A stretch of 64,000 bases of DNA from positions 1,674,001 through 1,738,000 of the forward strand of contig JANHCV010000004.1 in NCBI GenBank assembly GCA_025594325.1, written 5' to 3'. Position numbers and translations under genes: made by a program. The stretch is from Blastocladiella emersonii ATCC 22665 (Eukaryota; Blastocladiomycota; Blastocladiomycetes; Blastocladiales; Blastocladiaceae). Below, piece after piece: positions 20,690 through 30,782 of the stretch. Below the pieces are notes generated by a model, which saw only the letters and a program-made list of their open reading frames with translations, ran no database searches and was not told the DNA's origin. Positions within the stretch are counted from its first letter, which is position 1; the number at the start of each line of letters is the position of its first letter.

Positions 20690-23003
20690 TCACAGTTCAG
20701 TTGGTGGCGACCACGGATCGGGCGGAGCAGGTTGCGTGGGAGCGGCGGCCATCGACGTGGCCATGGCCAGGGCCGGCGGCAGCGCGACCGTCGCCTCGCT
20801 GCACATGCGCGCCAGCGACGAGCCCTCGTCGAGCCATCCCTACACACACCCTTCGTGTCAGACGCAGCCTCCCACCATCAACAATACCGTAGACGATTCG
20901 TACCCGAACCTTGTTCCGCATCACAGCGCGGCGATACTCGCGCCACCGCGCGTCCTTGGCCTCGCGGACGTGCTCGCGCCAGTACCGCCAGTACCGCCTT
21001 GGCACGAGTTTGGCCGCGAGCGTGTCGGCGCGCGCGTTCAGCTCGCGATCCTTGGCCTCGCGCGCGGCGCGACGGGACCGGGACGCGGACAGCCACCGCG
21101 CGACCGCGGAACGCTGGAGCGCCGTCTCGCGGTGTGCGGCAGCGACCCGCGCGGCCTCGCGCTGGCCACGCGCGAACACCGACCACGCCGCGACCGCGGC
21201 GCGGAGCACCCGCGCAGCCGCGAACGTCTCGGCGCGGCGGACCCGTTCCGCATCGATCTCGCGGACCCGCATGCACCACGCCCGGACCGCGGCGCGTGCA
21301 CATCCCCGCCTTGCTACCTCGTCCACGACCGCGCGCATCCGGCGCTGCTGCTCGACGAACCGGCGCCATGGTCTTAGGCCGCGGAAGAGGAGCGCGGCGC
21401 GGTCGGCGTGCGCGACGGCGCGCTGGTGCTGCGCGCGGCGGTGCTCGCGTTCCTGCTCGGCGGCGGCGGCCAATCGCGCGGCCTCGTCGCGCCGACGCTG
21501 CGCTTCTTGTCGCGCCAACGTCTCGGCTTCGAGGGCCGCGAGACGCGCGGCTTCTTTTGCGCGGGATTCGGCTTCGGCTTGCCGCGCGAGGCGCGCGGAT
21601 TTGAGTTCTTGCCGGCGGCGCTCGCGCTCTTGCATGTGTGACAGGAAGGCGGGCGGGTCGGGCAGCGGTGGGGCGGCGGCTCGAGGAGCTGGTTTCGCGT
21701 GTTGCTGATGAGAGGTCGTGGACCGCGGCGCCGTTGAGGGCGGCCGCGACAGCGTGGTCGGGGCCGGCGATAACGACGACGCCGGCTGCTGCTGCTGCGT
21801 CTTCTTCTCGCGCAGCTGGGCGAGGAACCGCTCGACCTTGCGGCGGCGCTCCGAGTGGACGCTCGCGAGCGCGGCCTCGTGCTTCGCCGTGGCCGTGAAT
21901 GCGGTCCATGCGACGAACGCGCGCGACAGGACCGTCAGCCGGTGGTGCCGCACCGCGCGCGACTCGCGCTCGGCTTGCCGGCGGAGACGGGCCGCGGCGG
22001 CTTTGGCTTCTCTGAATGCGGAGGGTGGGTGAGCTGAGAAGTGGGACGGTGGTCGAGGGTCGGACGACGTACCGCTCGCGGCGCTGGTCCATGGCGCGCG
22101 CGGCCCAGGTCTTGAAGTACCGGCGTTGCCGCAGCCAGCGCGACTGCGCCTCGGCACGGACGAGTGTGTCGGACAGCCGCCGGACTAGGTGGCGCCAGGC
22201 GAGGAAGACAGTCTACTCGCTCAGGCGAGAGTGAGCGGCTTCAGCAGCACCCGCGACACGGGGGGAAAACGCACCATGACCCGCCGCTTATCCTTGACCG
22301 CACAATACTCGGCGACGCGCGCCTCAATCTCCCTCTCCCGCGCATCGGCGCGCTGCATCTCGATCTCAGCCTTCTCGAGCGCGATCTTATCCGCGAGAAC
22401 CTGCTTGACTTTCGCAGCCGCCTCCTCGTCGCGGCGCTGGCGGTCGACCAGCTCGCGTTTCCGCTCCTCGAGCGCGCGCTGCTGCGCCGTGATCTGGTCC
22501 TGCAGCTGCACGTCGTCGGCGCGGATCGCCATGTACGGCGCGATCCCGGCAGCCACAGCCTCGGATTGACTCGCGCGCAGCTTCTTGAGCTCCATGGTCC
22601 GGCGCAGGCGGTTCATGCGCTTCTTGGCCGTGGGTGGCGGCGGCGGGGACGGGCTCCTCGCGAGGAGGAGTGAGGGTGGGGCGGGGTCGGGCGTGATGTC
22701 GACGCGCATCGCGGCGAGCAGCGAGTCGAGGTCGTCTAGCGTCACGTCCGTCGAGGCGGAGGAGATGGACGAGCGGGTTCCCTTCTTCTTCATCCTTGGC
22801 TTCGCCGGGCCGCCGCCGGTGTACGACGTGCTCCCGTCCCACTCGGCGTCCCAAGCGGAAATGTCAATGTGGCAGCGCTCGAGCGCCTGCAGCGTCGGGT
22901 TGGCGTTAAGGTACTCGAGGCGGACCAGGTCGAGCGTCCCGCCGAACGTCGGCCGCGGGTTGCCCGACTCGTCGAGCAGGTCGTCATAGTCGCTGTATAA
23001 CAT
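20690..23003 (-). CDS. coiled-coil protein with Sfi1/CCDC191-like tryptophan repeats
   Basis: Join complement(20690..20839, 20910..22011, 22073..22212, 22260..23003) gives 711 aa; introns are 70, 61 and 47 nt. The first third is acidic with a basic coiled coil (DDEEAAAKVKQVLADKIALEKAEI). Recurrent helical units then centre on an aromatic pair: VFLAWRHLVRR, RRYFKTWAARA, SRAFVAWTAF, RGLRPWRRFVE, AAVRAWCMRV, AAVAAWSVFARG, SAVARWLSAS, RYWRYWREHV. This pattern is typical of Sfi1-type, centrin-binding or centriolar repeat proteins, but centrin binding is inference. The last intron is chosen because it replaces an Arg-rich run-on with a short Pro-rich end (PPDPWSPPTEL). Confidence 0.75.
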
Positions 23004-23255
23004 CTCTTAGTCCATTGGCTCCATTTGGTTCATGGCCACAACCCAGTGGAAGGGAGAGGTCGGGCCATCGGATACGGCGAGGCGCGAGACGCGTCGTGGA
23101 GCGCGTCGAGCCACACGTGCCGGGCGCCGCCGACCAATTTTCGTTTCGCTCTCTCGCTCCCCCCGCACGTTCCCTCTCCATCGCTGCCCCTCCCTCGGCA
23201 ACGTGAAGCAAACCACTCCCTGCAACGCATCGAGCTCTGAAAACGTATCAACGCC

Positions 23256-24597
23256 ATGCCAGCCAAGACGTTCACCTACGCCGGGTGGACCTTCACCTCG
23301 GAACACAATCCGATCTCGAACGCCGCCGAGATTGACGAGTATGCCATGCCCACTGTCTCGTACATGGAACCTCGGCTTACACAGTCCCACCACCACCATC
23401 CCGGTTAGGACCCTCGAGTGGCTCGAGGCGCGGGCCAAGGCCGCGAGCAACGGCACCGCGCCGGCGCCAGGCCTGCACACGGTCCCTGAGATGTACTTTG
23501 GCTCGAACCGCATGACCGTCAAGCACAACACGAGCGGGCTGCAGCTCACCTTCGAGCCGCGCGACGCCCTCGCGCGCGTCGAGGTCGGGCCCGAGGGCAA
23601 GCGGTGGAAGAACATCAAGGTCGCCGCCGCGCAGACGTGGCAGCGCCGTATCGACCAGCAGCGCAGCCAGCGCCGTGGCGGGCCCGGGGCGGCGGCTGGG
23701 CGGCCACCGGTGCAGCACGCGGACAGCGGGCTGGCGCTCAACGGGTGCGCGCCTTGGGTGTCGTTTGAGGGTTGGCGAGAACTCACTGGCGAGCGAATGT
23801 AGTGATGAGAACCCGTACTACGACACGCAAACCGACGACATCCACACGACGCCCAAGCCGTATGACTGGACCTTCTCGACTGACTACGTGGGCGACGTGG
23901 CGAGCGGTACGGTCGAGCGCACCGACCAGGAGATCCCGCTCGACAAGCTGCGCGTCCGCGAGCCGATCCTGTTCTTTGACGAGAACGTGCTGTTCGAGGA
24001 CGAGCTCGGCGACAATGGCGTGTCCAAGTACTCGATCAAGATCGTACGCTTCTCCCTCACGATCACCCCGCCCCCACCCCGGCGCTGACTATCGCGACCG
24101 TGTAGCGCGTGATGCCGTCAGGCTTCTTCATCCTGGCACGCCAGTTCCTCCGCGTCGACAACGTCATGTTCGCGCTGCACGACACGCGCCTGTACCACGC
24201 GTTCGGCACCACGTCGCTGCTGCGCGAGTACTCTGCGCGGTCCGTCGACTACGCGGCGATCCGCGACCGCGCCGTCGCCGAGGCTGGGCCCTCGCCCGTG
24301 TCCGTGTCGCCCATGCTCGCGCGCCGGCCCATGGTCGCCGCCACGCCGTCGCGGTCCTCGCTCTCACCCGGAATCCGCATGCCGCCGACGCTCAGCGTGG
24401 ACCCGCTCGGTGCGCATCCCGCGACGACTTCTCCAGTCGGTGGTGTTGCGGGTGCGGCGCCAGGAGCGAACGAGTGGGCCGAGCCCGACCCGGCGGTCGC
24501 CAACCTCATGGTCGACGAGCAGTGGGTCACGCAGGCGATCCCGGCGCTCGGCGAGCCCACCGAGCTGCGCAAGGAGCGCGTTCTGTGGACCGTCTGA
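23256..24597 (+). CDS. TIP41: TIP41-like PP2A/TOR pathway regulator
   Basis: Join 23256..23338, 23409..23744, 23803..24043, 24106..24597 gives 383 aa; introns are 70, 58 and 62 nt. TIP41 family motifs appear in order: FTYAGWTFTSEHNPISNA, PEMYFGSNRMTVKHN, a PYDWTFSTDYVGDV block, PLDKLRVREPILFFDENVLF followed by EDELGDNGVSKYSIKI, then RVMPSGFFILARQFLRVDNV and DTRLYHAFG. Tip41/TIPRL binds PP2A-type catalytic subunits and Tap42 downstream of TORC1. The C-terminal 100 residues after SVDYAAIRDR are Pro/Ser-rich and variable. The gene is divergent from the Sfi1-like gene, 252 bp between ATGs. Confidence 0.95.
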
Positions 24598-24678
24598 GTG
24601 TGGAGTATTTCACAGTTTTGTCTTCTGCCGTGCGCAACAACAAGAAGGATATACAAGAAGAGCCCCTGCGCGATCTAC

Positions 24679-25458
24679 CTACTGCTTGGGCGCGGGTCGC
24701 ACGAGCCCGACCCACCGCGGGTCCGTGTCGGGGTCAGCCAGCTCGGCGGGCGTGACCTCGCGCTCCTCGAGCGTGCGCACGACGCGTGCCGGGTTACCGA
24801 CGGCGACGCTCATCCCCGGCACGTCTTTCGTGACGACGCTGCCGGCGCCAACGGTGGTCCCGTCGCCGATCGTCACGCCCGACGTGACCACGACGTTGCC
24901 GCCGAGCCACACGTTGCTGCCGATGGTGATGGGGCGGCCGAACTCGGGGCCCTTGGTCCCGTTGCGCACCGCGGGCGACAGCGGGTGTTCGGCCGCGTAC
25001 ACGGACACGTTCGGGCCGAGCAGCACCTTGTCGCCGAACCGCACCGGGCACACGTCCAGGATCACCGCGTTGAAGTTGATGAACACGTCCTTGCCGAACG
25101 AGATGTACGAGCCCTACGCGGATGCGGACCGTCAGCCGCGCGTTCTATGTCCAACCGTGCAACCGGCAAGAGGGCGTACGTAGTCGCACTTGAACGGCGC
25201 CTCGATCCACGGCATCTCGTCGTCGGCGAGGTGCGCGACGCCCGGCCCGAACAGCGCGCGCATCACGCGGATCTGGCCCGTGCGGTCGTTCGGGTCGAGC
25301 TCGTCGTTGTACTCGCGCAGCAGCGCCCGCGTCCGCACCCGCTCCGCCGCGATCGCCGGGTGGAAACCGTGGTACAGCTGGCCCGCGAGCATCCGGTCGC
25401 GCTCCTCGCTCGGCACGAGGTGCGGGTCCGTGGTAGCGGTGGCGGAGGTCGATGACAT
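24679..25458 (-). CDS. maltose/galactoside O-acetyltransferase-like hexapeptide enzyme
   Basis: Join complement(24679..25113, 25180..25458) gives 237 aa with a 66-nt intron. The N-terminal Mac domain (SEERDRMLAGQLYHGFHP) precedes a left-handed beta-helix of hexapeptide turns: YISFGKDVFINFNAVILDVC, VRFGDKVLLGPNVSVYA, ITIGSNVWLGGNVVVTSGV, TIGDGTTVGAGSVVTKDV. The catalytic His is in AAEHPLSP, and the GNPARVVR ending is typical of the family. It should transfer acetyl from acetyl-CoA to a sugar hydroxyl; the true acceptor is unknown. The start at 25458 gives the conserved length. Confidence 0.92.
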
Positions 25459-26825
25459 GACAGTGCGGCGGGTCGTGGTCAGGGACAGCGAGAGGAGCGG
25501 GCGCGCTTTGTACGCCCCCCGCCGCCGCCGCGGCTTCACCAACGGTCGGAAATAGACGGCCGCTGCATCGTCCGCTTCATGTGATCCATGGTTGAGAGAG
25601 GAAGGAGGCCCGTTGTTCGTTCGGAGGGTGGGAACGCAGCGGCCCGTGTTGACGTGGCAGCGTGCGACCGGCTCGAGCCGGCTCAACTGCCGCCGCGCCG
25701 CGCCACACCAAGCGCGGGTCGGCGCGACTAATCAGCGGCGTGGGACTCACCGCCGTCGGTCGCGCCGCTGCGTTGGCCAGCTTGCCGCTCGCTCTCCTCG
25801 CTGATGTTCCCCACGCTAACATCTCATCGCATGACATGCTGCATTCTCATGGAACGGGTCTAGACATGGATCGCCCGAGCTCTTGCGTCTTTTGTTTGTG
25901 ATCCGAGCACTCGCGCTATCGAGTCTGACCGCCGTGCGGTGTCGAACTGTTCATCGATCTTGGCTTATCTCAAGTGCATCAAGGCGTACATGGGGACGCA
26001 TTAACGTGCTCTCGACCTCGGCGCCAAAGGCTGCGAACCGGTACACGGCCTCCTGTTCAAGATCCTAAGGCGTCGTGTATGCCCAGTCACGATCCGATGC
26101 TTCCTCCAACTGGCTCCGGTCGATTCTTCTGAGTCTACTCGCCGCCTATGCTCGCGTCGGCACGGATTGAAGTTGTTTCATCCAGGGTCGCCCATGCGAA
26201 GGCGGAATCGACTTAGCTGCGCAAACTCGACCTGGACCATTTCCGGGTTGTGCGCGAATGCCCAATGCTGTCCTACGTCGTGAGAGGAGGGTTGTTTTTC
26301 TTCGTGGCTCATCCAATCTTTCGTCACACGCTTGACCTACACGGGAAAAGAAGCGCGTGCACTCGCAACTCCTTGGCCCGCACTGGCCGATAAACGACTC
26401 AAAGCATCTCTGCCACTTACAAACTCTACACCAAGCTGAGGATCAACACCAAACTCGGTCCGTGATCGCGCGCACGCGTCGGCCACCTCGCACTCTTGCT
26501 GTCCAACTTGGCTTGCTCCTGTACCCAGCGCCTACGACGCGCTTTTAACAGCTCTCGTTGTCAGCGTGCGCTCATCGCTCATCGCTCCCGCCCGCTATGC
26601 GCACCTCGCGTGCCCTGATAACCCGGGCGGGAGCGATAGGCGCCGCGAGGTGTCGACGAGGCTGCGCGCGTCGCATCCACGGGCTCTCATTGCTCAAGAA
26701 CTTGGTCGGCGTTCGGGTGCTCGGTGCCAATCGGGCGCGTGCGCGCGGTCATGGATCGATCAACGTTGGGTTCGCATCGCATGTTTGCTCTAGAATCAGA
26801 TCATATTTCTACTCGTGCTCGGCCC
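25459..26825. other. 1.4-kb intergenic region, no gene seen
   Basis: Promoter side of the acetyltransferase and 3' side of the LRR gene. It is more AT-rich than the flanks, has frequent stops in all frames and no recognisable RNA gene, repeat or relic. Confidence 0.5.
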
Positions 26826-28192
26826 CTATCCGCGAAACCGCTCGTTGAAGGCCACGTCCCACTCGCCCTCGACGCAGTAGAAGCACACGTCGACGTTGTT
26901 GGGCTGCAGCCGCTTGCGCTCTGTCATGAGCTTGCTCCAGACGTGGCACGTGCACCCGTCGTCGTACCCGTTGCCCGGGGCGTTCTCGTCGGCCTCGTGC
27001 ATGCCGTACGGCGTGCCGTCGTGGAACTCGTTCCCCCACACGGCGAGCGTTTCGAGGGTGCGGTTCAGGCCCATGAGGACGTGGGCGAGCGCGAGCAGGG
27101 CGTCGGACCCGGCGCCGACGTGGTCGACGTACAGCGCCGACAGCCAGATATTGTCCTTGAGCGTGCGCACGAGCGCGCCCAGGCCGCGGCTCCCGAGCGC
27201 GTTGTGCGACAGCCGCACCGTCTGCATCGCCGGGTGGCTCACGAGCGTCTGGGCGAGCGCCTCGGCGCCGTCCTGCATGATCCGGTTGCTCGACAGGTCG
27301 AGCGACTCGAGCTTGGTCGCGGCCGCGAGCGCGGGAGCGAGGTGCTCGGTCACGTCAAAGTCCTCGACGTTCAGCTTGGCGATCCCGAGCTCCGTCAGCT
27401 TCCGGTTCACGGCCAGCATGTGCGCGAGGTGACGCACGAAGTCGCCGTGCAGCGACGGCGCACGGTGCTGCGCCGCGCCCGCGTTGTCGGCAATGTCGAG
27501 CGACTTGAGGCTCGTGTTGCTCTGCATCACGGTGCACAGCGCGATCAGCGCGGGGAGCGCGAGGTCGCACTTGGCGAGACGCAGCCGGCTCAGCGTACAG
27601 TTCACCTGCAGCATGCCGGCCAGCGCCATGCCGCCCTCCTGGCCCAGCGCGTTGTGGCTCAGGTCCAGCGACGACAGCGTCTGGTTCACGGTCAGCGACT
27701 CGGCCAGCAGGCTGCCCGCGGTCGGGCCCAGGTTGTTGCTCGCGAGCACGAGTTCCTGGAGCGTCTTGGTTTCCTACACGCGCGAGAGAGTGGTGAGCAC
27801 ACTCTCCATCGTCGCGCCCACGATGAGATCCGAACCCGCAACCACTTGGCGAGAATCGCGCCGCCGCGGTCCGTGAGGTGGTTGAAGCTGAGGTCGAGCG
27901 TGGTCAGGAAATCCTTGCCGTTGAAGGGGATGATGAGCACGTCGAGGTAGTCGTCGGTGATGCGGTGCTGGCGCAGCTCGGCATGGTTGCCGCGGAGCAG
28001 GAAGGCCTGCGGCGTCTGGCCATCGTCGATGCACTTGGCCAGCTGCTGCTGCAGGAACGGGATCTGGTACGCGCTGCGCCGCGCGCACTGCACGTTGTAT
28101 CCCTGGATTGCGAGGCGTTAGCCGGCGTGTCGGGCGCGCTTCATGGCGGTGCAGGGACTGACCTCGAGGTAATCGATTACATGGAGCGACAT
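26826..28192 (-). CDS. leucine-rich-repeat (RNI-like) protein
   Basis: Join complement(26826..27773, 27836..28102, 28163..28192) gives 414 aa; introns are 62 and 60 nt, and the first exon encodes only ten residues. At least eight 28-residue ribonuclease-inhibitor-type repeats are seen, such as LTTLDLSFNHLTDRGG, LQELVLASNNLGPTAG, LSSLDLSHNALGQEGG, LESLDLSSNRIMQDGA and MQTVRLSHNALGSRGL. The C-terminal 90 residues leave the repeat pattern and carry CTCHVW and CFYCVEG cysteine pairs. The overall organisation resembles LRRC34/RanGAP-type solenoids, though the GTPase-activating arginine finger is not identifiable. The binding partner is unknown. Confidence 0.85.
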
Positions 28193-28936
28193 GGTGGCGG
28201 CTGTGGGCGGATTACGCGTGAGCAACTCGGAAGATCACGGCCGGCGAGCTCACGAGGCAGGGCCGGCGCGTGCGTGCGAGACAGCGACGCGACGCGTGAA
28301 CTTGCGAGACGCGTGACGAGAACGTGCTCACGGCTTCCGCGCTTCCCGCGTTTCAGGCTGCGCGGGGACGCAAACCGTTGACGCCGCTGCGCCCGCGTCC
28401 TCGCTCCCCTCGACTCCCCTCGCCCTCTGCGACCACCGTCAAGTCCCCTCACGCAACTTGCTGCATTCGACGCGCCTCGCGCTGCACCAGCCTCGCCGAC
28501 CTCGTATGTCGCGCCGTCGCCGAGTCGCCGATGCATCGCACTGACACCCCGCCCGCCCGCTGCTCTCCAGGCTTCCAAGCTTTTCTTTTCTCAAGTCGCC
28601 CCGGTCCTCGTACCCACCGCGCACCCACACACACCCTCCTCGCCGTTTTCCTGCTTTCTGCTGCACCGATAGTCCGCCTGGTACGACGATCCCGCGCGCC
28701 CCTGATCTGCTCTCGCCTCGCCGCCAGCTCACACGACCCCGTCCGCGCGCACTCTCTAGGGATTATCGGCGTCCACGACAAAGCTGGCTAAACTCCAAGT
28801 CGTCATTCTTTTCTGCTCGGGAGACTTTCTCACGAGCTCGCCGCCCTCCAAGAAGGCCCGCAATCCCCCCTCCCGCACTGCTGCCGCCGGTGCCCTCCTC
28901 CTCGCCTCGTAACCCCACACCCACACCCCCGCCACC
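28193..28936. other. shared upstream region of LRR gene and antizyme
   Basis: About 740 bp between divergent genes. The part nearer antizyme is pyrimidine-rich (many CTC/CCT runs), as in fungal core promoters and leaders of highly expressed genes. An open frame at 28324-28791 lacks coding character and is probably not a gene. Confidence 0.5.
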
Positions 28937-29858
28937 ATGCGCTCCACCAACTCGGCCGTCGACATTGCCCTGACCATGTTACCCTGGAACGGCAATGGCT
29001 CGAGTAATCGCGGCGCGGCGGTTGCCGCTGCCCCTCGCGCCGCCGCAACCGTCGCTGCCCACGCTTCCTCGGGCGGGCCCGCCGCCGCCGCCATCCCCTC
29101 CTCGCCTACCGCCACGGCTACGGGCACGTCGGACGCCCCGGCCGTCGCCTGCAACCTGTTCCGCTTCGCGGGCGCCCGCCAGACCAACTACCGCTACGCG
29201 CTGGGTAAGGAAATCGGGTGGTGCGTTTGACACCCCCTTGCGCGAGGCGGGCGCGCCCGGCGGGGGCGGGGCGCGCTACGCCACGGCGGCGGGGGCGGTG
29301 TCGACGGCTGTGTCGGGTTCGGGTTCCGGTGCGGGCAAGTTCGGGCTCGCTGCTGCCTCGGCCGTCGTCGCTGCCGCTGCGGCCCTGCCCACCGCGACCG
29401 CCACGGCCACGGGTCCGTCGGCGACCGAGCTCGCGTACCGGCGCCACGTGCAGCTCGCGTGCATCGACTTCCTGCTCGCGCAGTTTGCCGGGACGCCGCT
29501 GGCCGATGAGCTCGCAGTGGCGCCCGCGGCGATCCTGTCGTCGGCCATGGTCATCACGGTGGCGGGGCTGCCCGCGCCCATCTACGCGGCGACCACGCAC
29601 GACGGCGTCATGTTCGCGCACCTGGCGTTCGGCGCGTCGCCCCTCGCGCTGCGCAACCCCGACACGTTCCGGTCCCTGATCGTGGCGATTCTCGAGCTCG
29701 CCGAGGACACGCTCGCGTGCGCGCAGGTCGTGATCCGCGTCGACCCCAAGGAGGCCGAGCTCGCCCTCGCGCTCCGCTACGTCGGGTTCGACGTGGTCTC
29801 GCCCGCCGTCATGGCGCACGACCCCGCGCAGTCGGTGCTCCTGGTCTACGAGGTGTGA
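28937..29858 (+). CDS. OAZ1: ornithine decarboxylase antizyme, expressed by +1 ribosomal frameshifting
   Basis: ORF1 (28937..29230) begins in a full Kozak context (GCCACCATG), encodes 97 residues and stops at TGA 29228-29230. ORF2 in the +1 frame continues from 29229 to 29858. Reading 28937..29227 then 29229..29858 gives 306 aa. ORF2 ends with the antizyme domain: LRSLIVAILELAEDTL-type helix, VVIRVDPKEAELALALRYVGFD and VVSPAVMAHDP, close to the ODC-binding C terminus of other antizymes. Antizyme binds ODC monomers, targets them to the proteasome without ubiquitin, and blocks polyamine uptake. Frameshift efficiency normally rises with polyamines, closing a feedback loop. Both ORFs carry Ala/Gly-rich low-complexity spacers. 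Confidence 0.88.
29217..29236 (+). promoter_or_regulatory. antizyme +1 frameshift site
   Basis: In-frame codons TGG TGC GTT TGA precede CACCCCC. The TGGTGC block directly before the shift codon and the TGA stop in the A site reproduce the organisation of antizyme sites from yeast to mammals (classically TCC TGA). Here the P-site codon is GTT. Skipping T29228 places ribosomes in ORF2. Confidence 0.82.
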
Positions 29859-30010
29859 GCGCATCGTGCCGTGTCGCTGGTGGTGCCGCTGCCTTTGTTT
29901 GTCGTTTGCCCGTTCCCGCCCTTTTTTCTTTTGCCTGTTTTCCCCCCGGTTTGTATGTCTATCCAAAATCAAATCACTGTTGTTCATCCACGTCCGTGCC
30001 CTCTCCCTCT

Positions 30011-30577
30011 TCAATCGCTGCCCGCCATGAGCCCCGCGACGAGCTGGTCGAGCGCGGACCGGAACGCCACGTTGGTGATGAGCGCGTGTGGTGGGACCGA
30101 GTTATCGACGGGCTTCTTCTTGGTGCGCACGAGGCTCGGCCCCGGCGTGGTCGCCGCGAGCGGGTTCTTGGCCACGTGCTCGACGTAGATGTCGCGGTAG
30201 ATGGCGCGCAGTACGTCGCGCACCGCCTGCGTGTCGACGCCCGTGCCCGTGATCATGACCAGCTTCAGTGACGTCGGCGTCTCGTAGTAGTGCAGCTTGT
30301 AGTGCGACGTGCTGAAGGCCAGGAATGGGGCGTCGGAGCTACAGTTCGGGGCGGTGGCGGGGTCAGCGGTAGTGAGGGTTTGAAGGAGGGGGAGGGGGGC
30401 GTACGCAGGCTCGCGGCGCAGCTTGTTGACGAGGTTGCGCGCCGAGTAGATGACGCCGTAGACGAGCTTGTTCTGCTCGCTCGCGTCGAGCGCGCCCGCC
30501 ACGGCCGTGGCCTGCGCGTAGTCGCCGTGGTAGATGCAGTCGCAGTGCCGGTCGAAGATGTGCAGGCTGTAGATCAT
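30011..30577 (-). CDS. BET5: TRAPP complex subunit Bet5 (TRAPPC1)
   Basis: Join complement(30011..30338, 30405..30577) gives 166 aa with a 66-nt intron. Family motifs run MIYSLHIFDRHCDCIYHGDY, NKLVYGVIYSARNLVNKL, then after the intron FLAFSTSHYKLHYYETPTSL, KLVMITGTGV and RDVLRAIYRDIYVEHVAKNP. Bet5 is a longin-fold core subunit shared by the TRAPP complexes that act as Ypt1/Rab1 exchange factors. A short insertion (PLAATTPGPSLVRTKKKP) before the final helix makes it a little longer than human TRAPPC1. The start is 205 bp from the divergent TRAPPC12-like gene. Confidence 0.95.
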   Translation of the reverse strand: MIYSLHIFDRHCDCIYHGDYAQATAVAGALDASEQNKLVYGVIYSARNLVNKLRREPAYAPLPLLQTLTTADPATAPNCSSDAPFLAFSTSHYKLHYYETPTSLKLVMITGTGVDTQAVRDVLRAIYRDIYVEHVAKNPLAATTPGPSLVRTKKKPVDNSVPPHALITNVAFRSALDQLVAGLMAGSD

Positions 30578-30782
30578 GTTTCAGCAAGTCGGGTGGTCCG
30601 CTCAGGGTCAGAGATTCATGGAAGGGCGGGTTTAGGGAGCGCCAGGTGTGGCGGAGGCGGGCACGAAGGGCGAGCGAGCGACGCGACCGCTGCTGTGGCG
30701 CCGCTCACATCACCTGATGCTCAAAGCGCGTCCTTGAACGCTCGCCGGCCGTGGTCTGGGCTCTCTACAGCACCGCCCTGCC

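Noticed and set aside
28324-28791. Open frame of 155 codons upstream of antizyme
   Set aside because: Pro/Arg/Ser-rich translation of a pyrimidine-rich leader, no coding bias, overlaps other open frames on the opposite strand.
29201-29230. GTAAGG donor as the start of an intron joining the two antizyme frames
   Set aside because: It would remove the TGGTGC..TGA shift site that matches known antizymes, and no suitable acceptor restores frame without loss of conserved sequence.
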